The position numbers and the translations under genes were made by a program. This document shows positions 50,614 through 59,604 of a stretch of 64,000 nt of DNA, one piece after another (within the stretch, counting starts at the first letter, position 1; each line of letters starts with the position of its first letter). The stretch is taken from positions 62,001-126,000 of the forward strand of contig JBGTSJ010000013.1 of assembly GCA_041940305.1 (NCBI GenBank), written 5' to 3'. The DNA is from JBGTSJ01 sp041940305. GTDB taxonomy: Bacteria > Planctomycetota > Planctomycetia > Planctomycetales > Planctomycetaceae. Under the pieces are notes generated by a model that saw only the letters and a program-made list of their open reading frames with translations, was not told the DNA's origin and searched no databases.

Positions 50614-51762
50614 CTACGAAACAGCTTCCTGCAATGGCGCCGGCTCCCGTTTCACGTCCGGAGTTCGCGCCTTCGCCACTCCCAACGGGCGTACATCCTC
50701 GATCAACACCAGATGGTCGAGGAACCATAGCAGCACGCCCAGCATCATCAGGCCGATCGGCATCATCAGCCAGCCGGCCAGATCATGGAAAGCCAGATCG
50801 GCAAGGTGGTCCCAGCCTGCCAGGTGCAGGACTCCCGTTGAGAAGATCCGCAAAAAATTGGAGGCGAGGGCGATTGGAACGGCGGCGAGAAGGATGATGC
50901 CGCGCTGCCACCAGGGTCTGGCGGTCAGCAGCGCGACTGCCGATGACAGCGCGAAGAACACCATCAGCATCCGCAGACCGCTGCACGCTTCAACAACGCC
51001 GATGCGAATCTCGTTCGGCACATGCGCGGGCAGCGCCGACGCATCGCCGGCGGCGATTTCCTGGGCGGGCTCGCTGCGAGGAATGACGATCACGTGGCCT
51101 TCAGCGAACGCAGGGATTCCCACCGTCTGCATAGCATAGGTTGTGACTTCCGTTCCGATTCGCCGCAACGGGTCCCGCATTGCCACTTCCAGCGTATACG
51201 GCAGCGGCACCATGAACGTCAGAAACAGCAATCCCGGCCATGCTTGACGAATCAAAGTGCGACCACCGGCCAGCAGCGCCGCGGCGAATGCAACCGCGAT
51301 CAACGACAATCGATCGAACCACTCGAAGTAATGATACGCTCCGTAAATCCGGAACCCGACGGCAGCCCCTAACAGGGCAACTCCAACCACGGCGCCCCCG
51401 GAGGACTGCAGCGGGACGCATTCCGAGATGATCAGCGACGCTCCAGCGACACCCAGCGCGGCGCAGGCCGCAGACAACCACGGCACGCGATCGCTCGCGA
51501 CAAACAACCCGGCCAAGGACAGCAGCAGCAATGCGCTGCCGATTCTGCTGAGCCGCATCGTCCGGGATTCCCGCCGGTCCCGACGAACCCAGACCAATGC
51601 GAGCGCGATGAACGGCACCAGCCATCCGTGATTGTATTCGGCGTCGCGGTCCCACTGAGCCGCCATATCGGACAGCGTGGTCCAGTAAGCCCAGAGGATC
51701 GCGAGCCCCATCGCGCACAATAGGAGCGCGCGAGGAAGCCGGTCATCGAACGACCATTTCAT
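50614..51762 (-). CDS. Exosortase
   Basis: 382 residues, polytopic (8-9 helices). The exosortase catalytic residues are all present: C260 in 'VVEACSGLRML', R305 in 'ASNFLRIFSTG' and H326 in 'AFHDLAGWLMM'; the N-terminal signature is 'EYNHGWLVPFIALALVW'. Exosortases cleave PEP-CTERM proteins near the VPEP motif, by analogy with sortases. It opens the EPS locus, preceded by a 384-bp non-coding region. EpsI is encoded separately. A planctomycete-type exosortase is likely, but the exact Xrt subtype cannot be assigned by eye. Confidence 0.93.
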   Translation of the reverse strand: MKWSFDDRLPRALLLCAMGLAILWAYWTTLSDMAAQWDRDAEYNHGWLVPFIALALVWVRRDRRESRTMRLSRIGSALLLLSLAGLFVASDRVPWLSAACAALGVAGASLIISECVPLQSSGGAVVGVALLGAAVGFRIYGAYHYFEWFDRLSLIAVAFAAALLAGGRTLIRQAWPGLLFLTFMVPLPYTLEVAMRDPLRRIGTEVTTYAMQTVGIPAFAEGHVIVIPRSEPAQEIAAGDASALPAHVPNEIRIGVVEACSGLRMLMVFFALSSAVALLTARPWWQRGIILLAAVPIALASNFLRIFSTGVLHLAGWDHLADLAFHDLAGWLMMPIGLMMLGVLLWFLDHLVLIEDVRPLGVAKARTPDVKREPAPLQEAVS

Positions 51763-52146
51763 AGGAGCTCTCTTTCACGCTGCGCGGCGATGCCGTGTCA
51801 GCATTGTGGCCCGAGTAGCGGCGTCGGCGACTGGATCGCACGACTGCCTCAGCACGTCTGGAGGAACGTGCCAACAGGAACGATGCTCGCGCTGCGCACA
51901 GCTTCGCCCCGTGGATTATGCAATCCGTTCCTTCGCCCGGCGGTCCGCAGACTCGCCTCGCTTATGATGTAACCTGGAGTCCATCCCGATGGTTCGCCCG
52001 GAAACTGACCGATTGACGAATCCGATTCGCAACAGCCGTCCTGCCGTTGCTGGCTCATTCTCGTTTGAGCGAACAAGAGCCCGCCCAATAGCCTTGAGCT
52101 TCCCTTAAACGAGAGCGTCAACACCGCCCTCGGAAACCTGAGAGCC
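51763..52146 (-). promoter_or_regulatory. Probable leader/promoter region of the EPS locus
   Basis: 384 bp without a supportable gene between the exosortase start and the end of a PEP-CTERM gene, both on the minus strand. It must hold the end of the upstream transcript and probably the promoter of the 40-kb locus. I saw 'gcataat' on the minus strand near 51920, without a clear -35 partner, and a lone TGGCAC word at 51869-51874. No riboswitch or perfect long hairpin was noticed. Confidence 0.4.
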
Positions 52147-52962
52147 TTACGCGACGAATGCCCACGCGTCCCGTCTCAATCGCCATCGCCGAAGCGCGGG
52201 CGAACCGACCACACCGAACAACCCGAGCACCGCAAGTGCGGCGGAGCCTGGTTCCGGAACAATTGTCGCGTCGCCATCGGCGTCATGCGAAAAGGGAGCA
52301 AACTTCGATTTCCCGTGATTCTTTGCATACACGGTGTCGTACAGATCGAAGTGAATCGTGAACGGGTGCTGACCGAAGTCGCCGGTCACAGATACCTCGT
52401 ACACGTTGATCTGCGCAGCGAGATTGGAACTGGGCGTGGGGAACCCGCCGATAAAATCGCCGATCTGCGAGTTCGCCGTTGTAAAGTTTCCCAGCGCGAA
52501 CTCCTGCCAGACTCGACCGGACCCGTACTCGCCGTGACTGGGCAGCGACTTGCCGTCGCCGAGGATCGGTACTGTCCCTGCGGTGCCAGTTGGACCCTGC
52601 ACCAGCACCGGCGTTGATGGAAGACTCGCATCGGTAAAACCGCCGTATGCCCCGGCCCCCCCCATCAAAGCAGGCGTGAGGTTGATCGTGATGTCTCCCA
52701 CCGATTGATCGTACACGGCAGCGAGCCGGACGTTGTAAATCGACCCGGCACCACCGGGACCGCTGATGTTGCCGATCGTCCAGATGCGGAATGGAGCACC
52801 GCTCGACGATCCTGCCGGCGTGATCTCCCACGACTCCGTCACCGGATTGTAGACACCCCCCTCCATGTAAAGCTGCAGGATGGGGACCGCCTCTGCTGAT
52901 CGCGCTGCCGACAGAAGCACCAGCGCAACCGCCAAACCAGCGGCTGCTCTTGAAATGCCCAT
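52147..52962 (-). CDS. PEP-CTERM exported protein, function unknown
   Basis: 271 residues with a signal peptide (residues 1-25, 'AAAGLAVALVLLSAARSAEA'). The body is a beta-rich domain with 'SWEITPAGSSSGAPFRIWTI' and 'HPFTIHFDLYDTVYAKNHGK', closing with 'FAPFSHDADGDATI', a pattern I associate, uncertainly, with the choice-of-anchor N group. The C-terminal signal is 'VPEPGSAALAVLGLFGVV' plus 'RRWRLRR'. It lies directly upstream of the exosortase locus and is a likely substrate. Confidence 0.87.
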   Translation of the reverse strand: MGISRAAAGLAVALVLLSAARSAEAVPILQLYMEGGVYNPVTESWEITPAGSSSGAPFRIWTIGNISGPGGAGSIYNVRLAAVYDQSVGDITINLTPALMGGAGAYGGFTDASLPSTPVLVQGPTGTAGTVPILGDGKSLPSHGEYGSGRVWQEFALGNFTTANSQIGDFIGGFPTPSSNLAAQINVYEVSVTGDFGQHPFTIHFDLYDTVYAKNHGKSKFAPFSHDADGDATIVPEPGSAALAVLGLFGVVGSPALRRWRLRRDAWAFVA

Positions 52963-53035
52963 AGCAAATGCCCTTCCCGGTTGTGCTGGCCATGTGAGCG
53001 TCGAGGTCCTCTCGCCGACTCACGCATCAACTCCG

Positions 53036-53053
53036 CCTCGCACCAAGGCGAGG
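53036..53053 (-). terminator. Hairpin downstream of the FHA gene
   Basis: A 6-bp perfect stem (CCTCGC / GCGAGG) with a 6-nt loop lies ~110 nt past the stop of the FHA gene. There is no T-run, so an intrinsic terminator is only possible. The remaining spacer shows nothing else. Confidence 0.25.
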
Positions 53054-53160
53054 TCTACCCTAGCTGCCCGCCAAAACCCGCGTCAAGCGCCTGGTGGACG
53101 AATCGTCCAGTTTCGCCCGATTCTCGCAATCCGCCCGTTCGCCCGACTCCACACAATTGC

Positions 53161-54768
53161 TCACCGATGATGACCGGAGCTTGGACCTCCTCCTCCCACC
53201 AGTTGAAACAGTCGCTTCCAGCGACTGCTTCGTTCGCGTTCCAGTTCGCTGATCCGTTGTGACACCCACGTGTGAGTCGATACCCCGTGCCGCGTTTCAC
53301 GACCGGCTCTGTGAATCGGAACCTCCTGGGTCGCATCGCCGGCGACGGGTTCTTCCGCCGCCGGCGGCGTGGTATCAGTCGATGGACTGCTGCCCGGCTG
53401 GTGAACCTCGGAGTCAGCAGGTGGCTGCGTACGACTCTCAACAGCCGGTGCGCCGCCGTCAGTGTCCGTTTCGGGCTCGGTTCCGGCAGTCTCGTTGATC
53501 GAGACCTCTGCGCGAGGAGCCGCAGCAGTTACACGAACCTCCGTATCGGCGGCCGCCTCCGGGGCGGGTGCGATCTGCGGGGGTGCCGGCTGCGTGCGGA
53601 GTCGCCCCAACTCGGCGGTGATCGCTTGGATGCTGCTCAACTGCTCCAGCACCGCGTCGTGTTGTCCTTTGTGCAGTGTCCCGAACAACTCAGCCAGCAT
53701 TGTCATCTGCTGTTGAGTATGCGAGAGCAGCTGCTGCTGCATCTCGGAGAACTGATTCATCATCGCCAGCAGCAGCGTCTCCGAGACGCCGCCCTTGACG
53801 TCGGGATTCAGCAGAGGAGCCTTAGGAGGAGCGGGCACCTGTCTTTTCAGGGCCTGCTGGGCCCGAATCAACTCGCCAGGCGGCAGGCCGGCCTCCGCTC
53901 GGGACCAGCCCTCCTCCGCAGGCACCGATCCTTCCGGCTCGTTCGATTGCGCCCCGAGCACTTCGCGCCGGTCCTGGCCAGCACGCTGAGTCTCAATCAC
54001 CGGGGGATCCTCGTGAAAAACCGCCTCGTCGCGCGTCAGATCCTTGAGCCGCATCCGGAATCGCCCCACAGACAGCGATTCGTCCGGTGTCAGTCTTGCG
54101 ACTCGAATGGGGCGATCCTTCAATTTCGTCCCATTGCGGCCGAGCAGATCAACGACCCAGAAGCCGAAGTCCGTATGCACAATGCTGCAATGCGCCTTCG
54201 AAACGCTGGCGTCTGACAACTTCAGGTGCGAGCGGCCGCTCCGCCCGAGCAGCGTGATCTGGCGGCGAACCGGGCGCAACGGACTGTGCGAGCTGCGCCC
54301 ACCCGCGTTCTCGAACCACAGCCGTGTGTTCTCCAGCGGCTCGTTTTCGAGTTCCCAGTCCTCGGATGACGGCTCGAGACCCTGCGTGAACGCAGGAGCC
54401 CGGGACAGGCGGATCGAGTACGGACCGATCTGGAGATTCGTCTCGAACGTCACGACCCCCTCGCGACGCACGCTCCTCCCCCAGGATGTGCCATGTTCGC
54501 TGTCGAGATCGAATCCGTACAACCGTCCCTGGATGACCTGCAGATACGCGTGGCGATAGCACACCTCGGGATGCGCCAGCCGGAGATCGCACCCCCGCGC
54601 CTGGCCGATCAGCACAAACGGCCCCGGAACGTCGATCTTCTCGGTTCGCCCGGTCTCGACGTTGTCCACCAGGAATCGGAGCGGACCCCGCAAACCGCAT
54701 TCAGCGGCAAAGCGCTCCATCAGCGATGAGGGTGGCGAACGACGATCGCCAGCTTGACGAGTGAGCAT
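53161..54768 (-). CDS. FHA-domain protein with two FHA domains
   Basis: 535 residues from the ATG at 54768; an ATG at 54720 would still leave both domains. FHA1 (residues ~35-120): 'FVLIGQARGCDLRLAHPEVC' and 'DSEHGTSWG'. FHA2 (~175-245): 'ITLLGRSGRSHLKLSDASVS' and 'VVDLLGRNGTKLKD', with the core Gly-Arg ... Ser ... His / Asn-Gly pattern. A Gln-rich helix (~350-390) and a long Pro/Ala/Glu-rich linker follow. FHA domains bind phosphothreonine; the FHA-kinase at 56816 could supply the ligand, which is inference. No membrane segment is seen. Confidence 0.85.
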   Translation of the reverse strand: MLTRQAGDRRSPPSSLMERFAAECGLRGPLRFLVDNVETGRTEKIDVPGPFVLIGQARGCDLRLAHPEVCYRHAYLQVIQGRLYGFDLDSEHGTSWGRSVRREGVVTFETNLQIGPYSIRLSRAPAFTQGLEPSSEDWELENEPLENTRLWFENAGGRSSHSPLRPVRRQITLLGRSGRSHLKLSDASVSKAHCSIVHTDFGFWVVDLLGRNGTKLKDRPIRVARLTPDESLSVGRFRMRLKDLTRDEAVFHEDPPVIETQRAGQDRREVLGAQSNEPEGSVPAEEGWSRAEAGLPPGELIRAQQALKRQVPAPPKAPLLNPDVKGGVSETLLLAMMNQFSEMQQQLLSHTQQQMTMLAELFGTLHKGQHDAVLEQLSSIQAITAELGRLRTQPAPPQIAPAPEAAADTEVRVTAAAPRAEVSINETAGTEPETDTDGGAPAVESRTQPPADSEVHQPGSSPSTDTTPPAAEEPVAGDATQEVPIHRAGRETRHGVSTHTWVSQRISELERERSSRWKRLFQLVGGGGPSSGHHR

Positions 54769-54958
54769 CTTTATCGGCCCGCAATCCCGGACTTTATCGC
54801 TTTTGCCGTTCCGTGGCAGCGGTCGACCGCTCATATGCTTCATACGATCGGCCGTCATTATGCGCAAGCGCCCGAATGGATCGCAAGCAATCCCGATCAG
54901 ACCTGCAGCCTACCTGACTCTCTGGCAGCCGGCAGCGGCAGCAGTCCGATGATCGACG

Positions 54959-55309
54959 CTACATCCCCTCCCCTCCTAAAGGAGCGTCACCAATGAAGAT
55001 TGGTCCGAGCCGCACGGGAGGGTCGTCATCACTGAGTCCGGGTGCGCAGAAATCGGTGCGGTCGACGAATTGCGATCCCGCCGCGGTCCCGCAGTCGGTG
55101 ACCACAGGCGCGTACGAGTAGCTGTGGTTCATATCCAGCAGGGCCGTGGCCACGTCACCCAATTCTGTAGCGATGGTGTCTCGAATCGTCACCAGCCCTG
55201 TCAGGCTCCCCAGAACGAGCAACGTTCCCAGCAAGACAAACTCGCTGCTGATGACATTCCCCGCTTCGTCTCGCCAGAGTTGGCGCGCCAGTCGTCCTCC
55301 GCTTCGCAT
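54959..55309 (-). CDS. Flp-pilin-like exported protein
   Basis: 116 residues. Residues ~8-45 read 'LWRDEAGNVISSEFVLLGTL' followed by a hydrophobic stretch: a charged residue run, then Gly, then Glu at +6, as in Flp/TadE-type prepilins ('GxxxxEY'). The remainder has two cysteines ('TDCGTAAG', 'DFCAPG'). No prepilin peptidase or secretion gene is near. It could be a pilin-like surface protein, but homology is inferred from the N-terminus only. Confidence 0.55.
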   Translation of the reverse strand: MRSGGRLARQLWRDEAGNVISSEFVLLGTLLVLGSLTGLVTIRDTIATELGDVATALLDMNHSYSYAPVVTDCGTAAGSQFVDRTDFCAPGLSDDDPPVRLGPIFIGDAPLGGEGM

Positions 55310-55569
55310 GCCACACCGTTCTGTTAAGGCTGTGCTATCAGACGTCAGTCGAGCGACACCGTGTCAAACAGTCGCAACCGGTGTGCCGACCGGAGCGCTC
55401 GACCTGGGAGTCAATGTTCACCGAGCCAGCGTGGCTGTGAGGATGCTCCCCCGGGGGCAACTGCTGCTCTCCGGATTCAGGGGGCAACGTTGGGCGCTAA
55501 CCGGCGGAAACATGAACCGCCGCCGCCATCAGCATTGTGAATGCATCCGATGCGACCCTGATGCGCGTG

Positions 55570-56445
55570 TCACTTCAAGTCGACCCCGCACCGTCGTCGA
55601 CGTCGCCGCAGGGCGAGTCCCAATAAAGCCCCACTCGCTGCGAGGATGCTGGAGGACGGTTCTGGCACGATGGTCGTGGATTGCTGCGCAACCACTAGGT
55701 TGTCGAATCCGAAGCGATCCGGTCGCTGCCCCACATTTGCGAACGCCACATTCACGACCGGAGAAGTCGATCGGACACCGAAAAACATCAATGCCGCATT
55801 CAGCGAGTTGGCGACCTCTCCGGTTGTGCCGCTGCGGGAATGCGGCACATCGATGACCGCCTGGCTCATGTCGGCGTGGGTCACGGTCACGCGAATCAGT
55901 CCGTCAAAGTCGCCGGCATCAGTCCCGAAGAAGCCGAACGCATCCACTGGGGACGAAAAGTTGATGGAGAAACCGAGAGAGGCAAAATTGGTGTCGAAAT
56001 ATTGATCACCCCCGAGGGGAACGGAGACGGGAAACCGCCCGGCAGAATTCTTATTGGCATCCAGGATCTCCGCGACTTGGCCGACACCGTTTAACTTCGC
56101 CGTCAGCGGCAGAAACCCGGACGAAGTCACCCGCTCGAACTCTAAGAGCAGGGCGATCGTGCTCGCCGCGCTGCCCGATGGTGAATTGCCGGTGAAGCGT
56201 TCGAAGTTCTCGATCCCGTAATCAGCCCCAATCCCCAGATCGGTGATGAATCGGGCGTACTCCGCACCGGAAAGTGTCGAAGGAGCCCTGCCCGTGTTAC
56301 CCGCGCCATTGGCCCCGCCAATCAGATCCTCCGCGAAGTAGGTGACGAAGCCCGCTTCCAGCGAAGTCGCAGCGCCCATCACTGGGAGCGCAATGAGCAG
56401 CCACGAACCTTGAATGAGTGACGAAAAACGCGTTCTGATGTACAT
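55570..56445 (-). CDS. PEP-CTERM exported protein, function unknown
   Basis: 291 residues. Signal peptide residues ~10-31 ('GSWLLIALPVMGAATSLEA'). The body resembles other beta-rich planctomycete PEP-CTERM proteins: 'GIENFERFTGNSPSGSA', 'INFSSPVDAFGFFGTDAGDF' and 'DRFGFDNLVVAQQ'. The C-terminus is 'VPEPSSSILAASGALLGLAL' then 'RRRRRR'. The 'GFFGTDAGD' and 'GFDNL' parts are common in secreted proteins of this type. Probably processed by the locus exosortase. Confidence 0.88.
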   Translation of the reverse strand: MYIRTRFSSLIQGSWLLIALPVMGAATSLEAGFVTYFAEDLIGGANGAGNTGRAPSTLSGAEYARFITDLGIGADYGIENFERFTGNSPSGSAASTIALLLEFERVTSSGFLPLTAKLNGVGQVAEILDANKNSAGRFPVSVPLGGDQYFDTNFASLGFSINFSSPVDAFGFFGTDAGDFDGLIRVTVTHADMSQAVIDVPHSRSGTTGEVANSLNAALMFFGVRSTSPVVNVAFANVGQRPDRFGFDNLVVAQQSTTIVPEPSSSILAASGALLGLALRRRRRRCGVDLK

Positions 56446-56815
56446 AGATCAATTCTGTGGCTCAACAAAATGTCGGTGATCGCAATTCCTCGGCGCAGGC
56501 GGCAATAATCGTGCCTGTGGGAGGGTAAACCGGCCTGCGCAGACTCACCAACCCTCCAAGTAACTCGTGTGTTCGTCGGGAAGATGTCCGATTCGCGGAA
56601 CTGAGAGCTGCCGCAGCGGAGTATCTCTCCGAAATGACGGCAGCTGCCCGGCAACCCGATAGCACGTCTTGGTTGCGTGGGGTCGGATATTCGCACACAA
56701 TCCTATTGTCCCGACGGTGCCAGGTGCCTGTCGCGGCAGAAGGTTCTGTTGAGGCGCAGTTGCTTCAGGGCGGCCGCGCAGGGATCTTTCCAGGGATCCC
56801 GGGAGGTTGCGGGCC
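56446..56815. promoter_or_regulatory. Divergent promoter region
   Basis: 370 bp between divergent genes (PEP-CTERM minus, kinase plus). It should hold both promoters. The only sites that I can point to are GGGAGG at 56800-56805 as the kinase ribosome site. No clear -10/-35 pair, repeat or RNA structure was seen. Confidence 0.4.
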
Positions 56816-58594
56816 ATGCCTGATACGCCGCGCGCACCGATCGCCGACGACGCTCAGATCGACCGGCCAATTACCCTGGTCATTGAGTCCGTCGATCGCC
56901 AGGAGTTGCATGAGATCGCGGCGGATTGCCGGTTCGTGCTGGTCGGGCGCGCTCCCGACTGCGACTTGCAAATTGACCATCCGGATGTCAGCCGTCGCCA
57001 CGCACTGCTCGTCCGCTGGCAGAACGCGCTCTACTGCATCGATCTGGCGAGTCGCACCGGGACCCGCATCGGCCCGGCCGGCCCGATGTTTGGGTGGGTC
57101 ACCCCTGTGTCGGCCGCATCGATCGGTCCCGTTCGATTCTGGCAGACTGCGGCCCATGTCGGGTCGAGGTCGCGATCCGACGTCCCGCCCGAGGCGCTGC
57201 TGCATGCGACCGTACGCGATGCGGAGATCGAGGGCTTCCCGCGACTGAAATTCCTCACTCCCGGGATCAACCCCGCCACCTACCAGTTGAAACGACCGCT
57301 CACGCTGGTGGGGCGATCGCCGCGCTGCAAGATTCAATTGAGATTACCGACCATCTCTTGGGTGCACGCCGCGATTCTGGCGACGGCCGACGGGGTGTAT
57401 GTACGGGATTTGTCCACAAGAGGGGGGCTGACCGTTGACGGCGCCGTGATGCAGACGGGGTGCCTTGCGCCTGGGGCCGAACTCGGACTGGCGGATGTGC
57501 GGATCCGCCTGGAGAGGGCCCAACCCGCGCCACCCACCTGGGAAACGGAGACTGACGACACGCTCGGCATGCATACCGAACTGTGGAAACCGCCGCGTTC
57601 CGCGGGGCAGTTATCCAGGGATCTTCTGCCGGCTGGAACGGGCAGCGAACGCGAAGAAGCAGACAGGAAGGTCTCTGCTCCGGCCGAGGAAACACACGAT
57701 GCTCCTCCGCCGAACCAGTTTCCGTTGGGGCGCCAGATCGGCGGACGCTATCGCCTGATTGCACCGCTGGCCCGCGGTGGAATGGGAGTGGTCTTCAAAG
57801 GGCATGACGTTCTGCTGCACCGGCCCGTGGCAGTCAAACTGGTGCGTAATCCGGGCCGGAAAGGGGAGGCTGCCCGGCAGCGGCTGCTCCGCGAAGCGAC
57901 GCTCTGCGCTCAACTTGACCATCCTCACATCGTGCATGTGATTGATGTGGACCGCCATGGACGCTTTGCCGTCTTTGAATTCGTCGAGGGTGAGTCGCTC
58001 GGCCGCCATGTGCACGGTTCGGGAACGATCGTCCTTGCTGACGCGCTGCGCTGGACGGCAGAGATAGCCGACGCGCTCGCATACATGTCGGCGCGCGGCG
58101 TCGTCCATCGCGATGTCAAACCGGCGAATGTACTCCTGACATCCTCTCGCTCGGCGAGGCTGATTGACTTTGGCCTCGCTCGACAGCAGTCACACTCGCC
58201 CGGTGGCAAGTCCCGAACGCTGGATGCCGCGCAGTGCCTGATCCGCCGCGGCGTCGCGGTCGGCTCCGTGATGTATATTTCCCCGGAGCAGCTGCTTGAC
58301 TCGGCAGCAGCGGACGCGCGCAGCGATATCTACAGCCTCGGATGCACCCTCTACACCCTCCTTGCCGGGCATCCTCCGTTTTCGGGTGAGTCGACGGACG
58401 CCGTGATCCATCAGCATTTTGATGCGGATCCGCTTCCCATACCGAGCGTCGACTCCGCGGTGATGACGGTCATTGAGAGAGCGCTCCAGAAGGAGCCCCA
58501 GGACCGTTACCAAGACGCAGGCGAACTGGCGGCAGATCTGCGGTTGTTGCTGGGGGCGCATGCGGCGGCGGCGGAGAACAAACTATCTGGCTGA
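56816..58594 (+). CDS. Ser/Thr protein kinase with two N-terminal FHA domains
   Basis: 592 residues from the ATG at 56816, which has GGGAGG 10 nt upstream; a TTG at 56807 is too close to that site. FHA1 (~40-105): 'VLVGRAPDCDLQIDHPDVSR' and 'SRTGT'. FHA2 (~160-230): 'LTLVGRSPRCKIQLRLPTIS' and 'DLSTRGG'. Kinase (~325-585): 'LARGGMGVVFKG' loop, 'VAVKL' lysine, 'VVHRDVKPANVLL', 'LIDFGLARQ', 'SVMYISPEQL', 'DIYSLGCTLYTLLAG'. All catalytic residues are present. The activation segment between DFG and SPEQ is longer than usual (~35 residues). No membrane segment; a soluble signalling kinase. Confidence 0.93.
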   Translation: MPDTPRAPIADDAQIDRPITLVIESVDRQELHEIAADCRFVLVGRAPDCDLQIDHPDVSRRHALLVRWQNALYCIDLASRTGTRIGPAGPMFGWVTPVSAASIGPVRFWQTAAHVGSRSRSDVPPEALLHATVRDAEIEGFPRLKFLTPGINPATYQLKRPLTLVGRSPRCKIQLRLPTISWVHAAILATADGVYVRDLSTRGGLTVDGAVMQTGCLAPGAELGLADVRIRLERAQPAPPTWETETDDTLGMHTELWKPPRSAGQLSRDLLPAGTGSEREEADRKVSAPAEETHDAPPPNQFPLGRQIGGRYRLIAPLARGGMGVVFKGHDVLLHRPVAVKLVRNPGRKGEAARQRLLREATLCAQLDHPHIVHVIDVDRHGRFAVFEFVEGESLGRHVHGSGTIVLADALRWTAEIADALAYMSARGVVHRDVKPANVLLTSSRSARLIDFGLARQQSHSPGGKSRTLDAAQCLIRRGVAVGSVMYISPEQLLDSAAADARSDIYSLGCTLYTLLAGHPPFSGESTDAVIHQHFDADPLPIPSVDSAVMTVIERALQKEPQDRYQDAGELAADLRLLLGAHAAAAENKLSG

Positions 58595-58666
58595 GCGTCC
58601 CCACCGGTTTCGTGGCCGCAGACGCCAGCGCCGTACCTGGTGGAACGGGGCAGAGGCTCGCTGTGA

Positions 58667-59383
58667 TCACTGCTCCGGTTTCGGCGCGGACACAGCTTCC
58701 GCCTGCTGGACAGCCCTCATTTCCCACGTCGCACACACGAAGACGAAGATACCCAGCAGCACCAGAACCCAATGCCGTTGCTGGATCGCCAGGACTGCGA
58801 ACAGGACGGCCATGCCTTGACCGATCCTCGCAGCGATTCGCGTGGATCGATGGTACGAGAAACGGAGGGCCAGCAGAGCTCGCAACACTCGCCCGCCATC
58901 CATCGGAAACGCGGGCAGCAGATTGAACCCGGCGAGCAGTGAGTTCACCATCAGCAGTTTGATCAGGAAGGCTCCGTGCAGCAGGGACCACCGATCCAGG
59001 CGCACTCCCTGTCGGGTCAGCAGGATCGCACCAACCAGGACAACTACGATCACGATGTTCACAGCCGGCCCCGCCAGGGCGACGACGATTTCCTGGCAGG
59101 GCGCTCTCGGAATTCGCTCCATGCGAGCCAATCCCCCGATCGGCAGCAGGGTAATGTCAAGTGTCGCTATTCCGAACTGCCGCGCCGCCAATGCATGTCC
59201 CAACTCGTGGAGCACTATGCAGCCAAAGACCGCCAGTACGAAGCCCAGCTCTCGCCCGATGTTCTGCCACTGCGCTCCCGCCGAGTGCAGATCGAATGCC
59301 AGCCAGCCCAACAGCATAAAAAGGGGCGCGTGCAGGTACACTCGAATCCCGGCGATTCGGCCGATTGGAATGGACCACTCCAT
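58667..59383 (-). CDS. Site-2 protease family membrane metalloprotease (M50)
   Basis: 238 residues from the ATG at 59383 (GGAG 5 nt upstream); longer in-frame sequence upstream lacks family features. HELGH at residues 59-63 and 'NLLPAFPMDGG' at 154-164 give the zinc ligands. The 5-6 helices and the 'GIRVYLHAPLFMLLGWLAF' start match SpoIVFB-like site-2 proteases, here without a CBS or PDZ domain. Such enzymes cleave within membranes, often anti-sigma factors. It is convergent with the kinase gene and divergent from the fusion gene; the target is unknown. Confidence 0.9.
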   Translation of the reverse strand: MEWSIPIGRIAGIRVYLHAPLFMLLGWLAFDLHSAGAQWQNIGRELGFVLAVFGCIVLHELGHALAARQFGIATLDITLLPIGGLARMERIPRAPCQEIVVALAGPAVNIVIVVVLVGAILLTRQGVRLDRWSLLHGAFLIKLLMVNSLLAGFNLLPAFPMDGGRVLRALLALRFSYHRSTRIAARIGQGMAVLFAVLAIQQRHWVLVLLGIFVFVCATWEMRAVQQAEAVSAPKPEQ

Positions 59384-59604
59384 GACGCTCCACGTTCTCG
59401 ATCCCGCAGTCAATCCGGCTGCGGTCGGTCGCGCCGGCGTCGCGGCCTCGGTCGAGTGGGCCGCACTCCCCACTTCTCGCTCAATGCACAATAGCGTCTG
59501 CTGGCCGGCCACGCATACAGTGATCTCCAGGCGCCGTCGGCCGCACTTGGGTGCGTCTCAGCCAACACGGCGCGGCTGACAGCCATCTAATCTTCGGGCT
59601 CGCC
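59384..59604. promoter_or_regulatory. Divergent intergenic region
   Basis: 221 bp between the site-2 protease gene and the nucleotidyltransferase-kinase fusion, which are divergent. It probably holds both promoters; no strong box was recognised. Confidence 0.35.

Noticed and set aside
51864..51879. Possible sigma-54 promoter upstream of the exosortase (TGGCAC on the minus strand)
   Set aside because: The -24 word is perfect, but the -12 part does not read TTGC, so the site does not fit the consensus.
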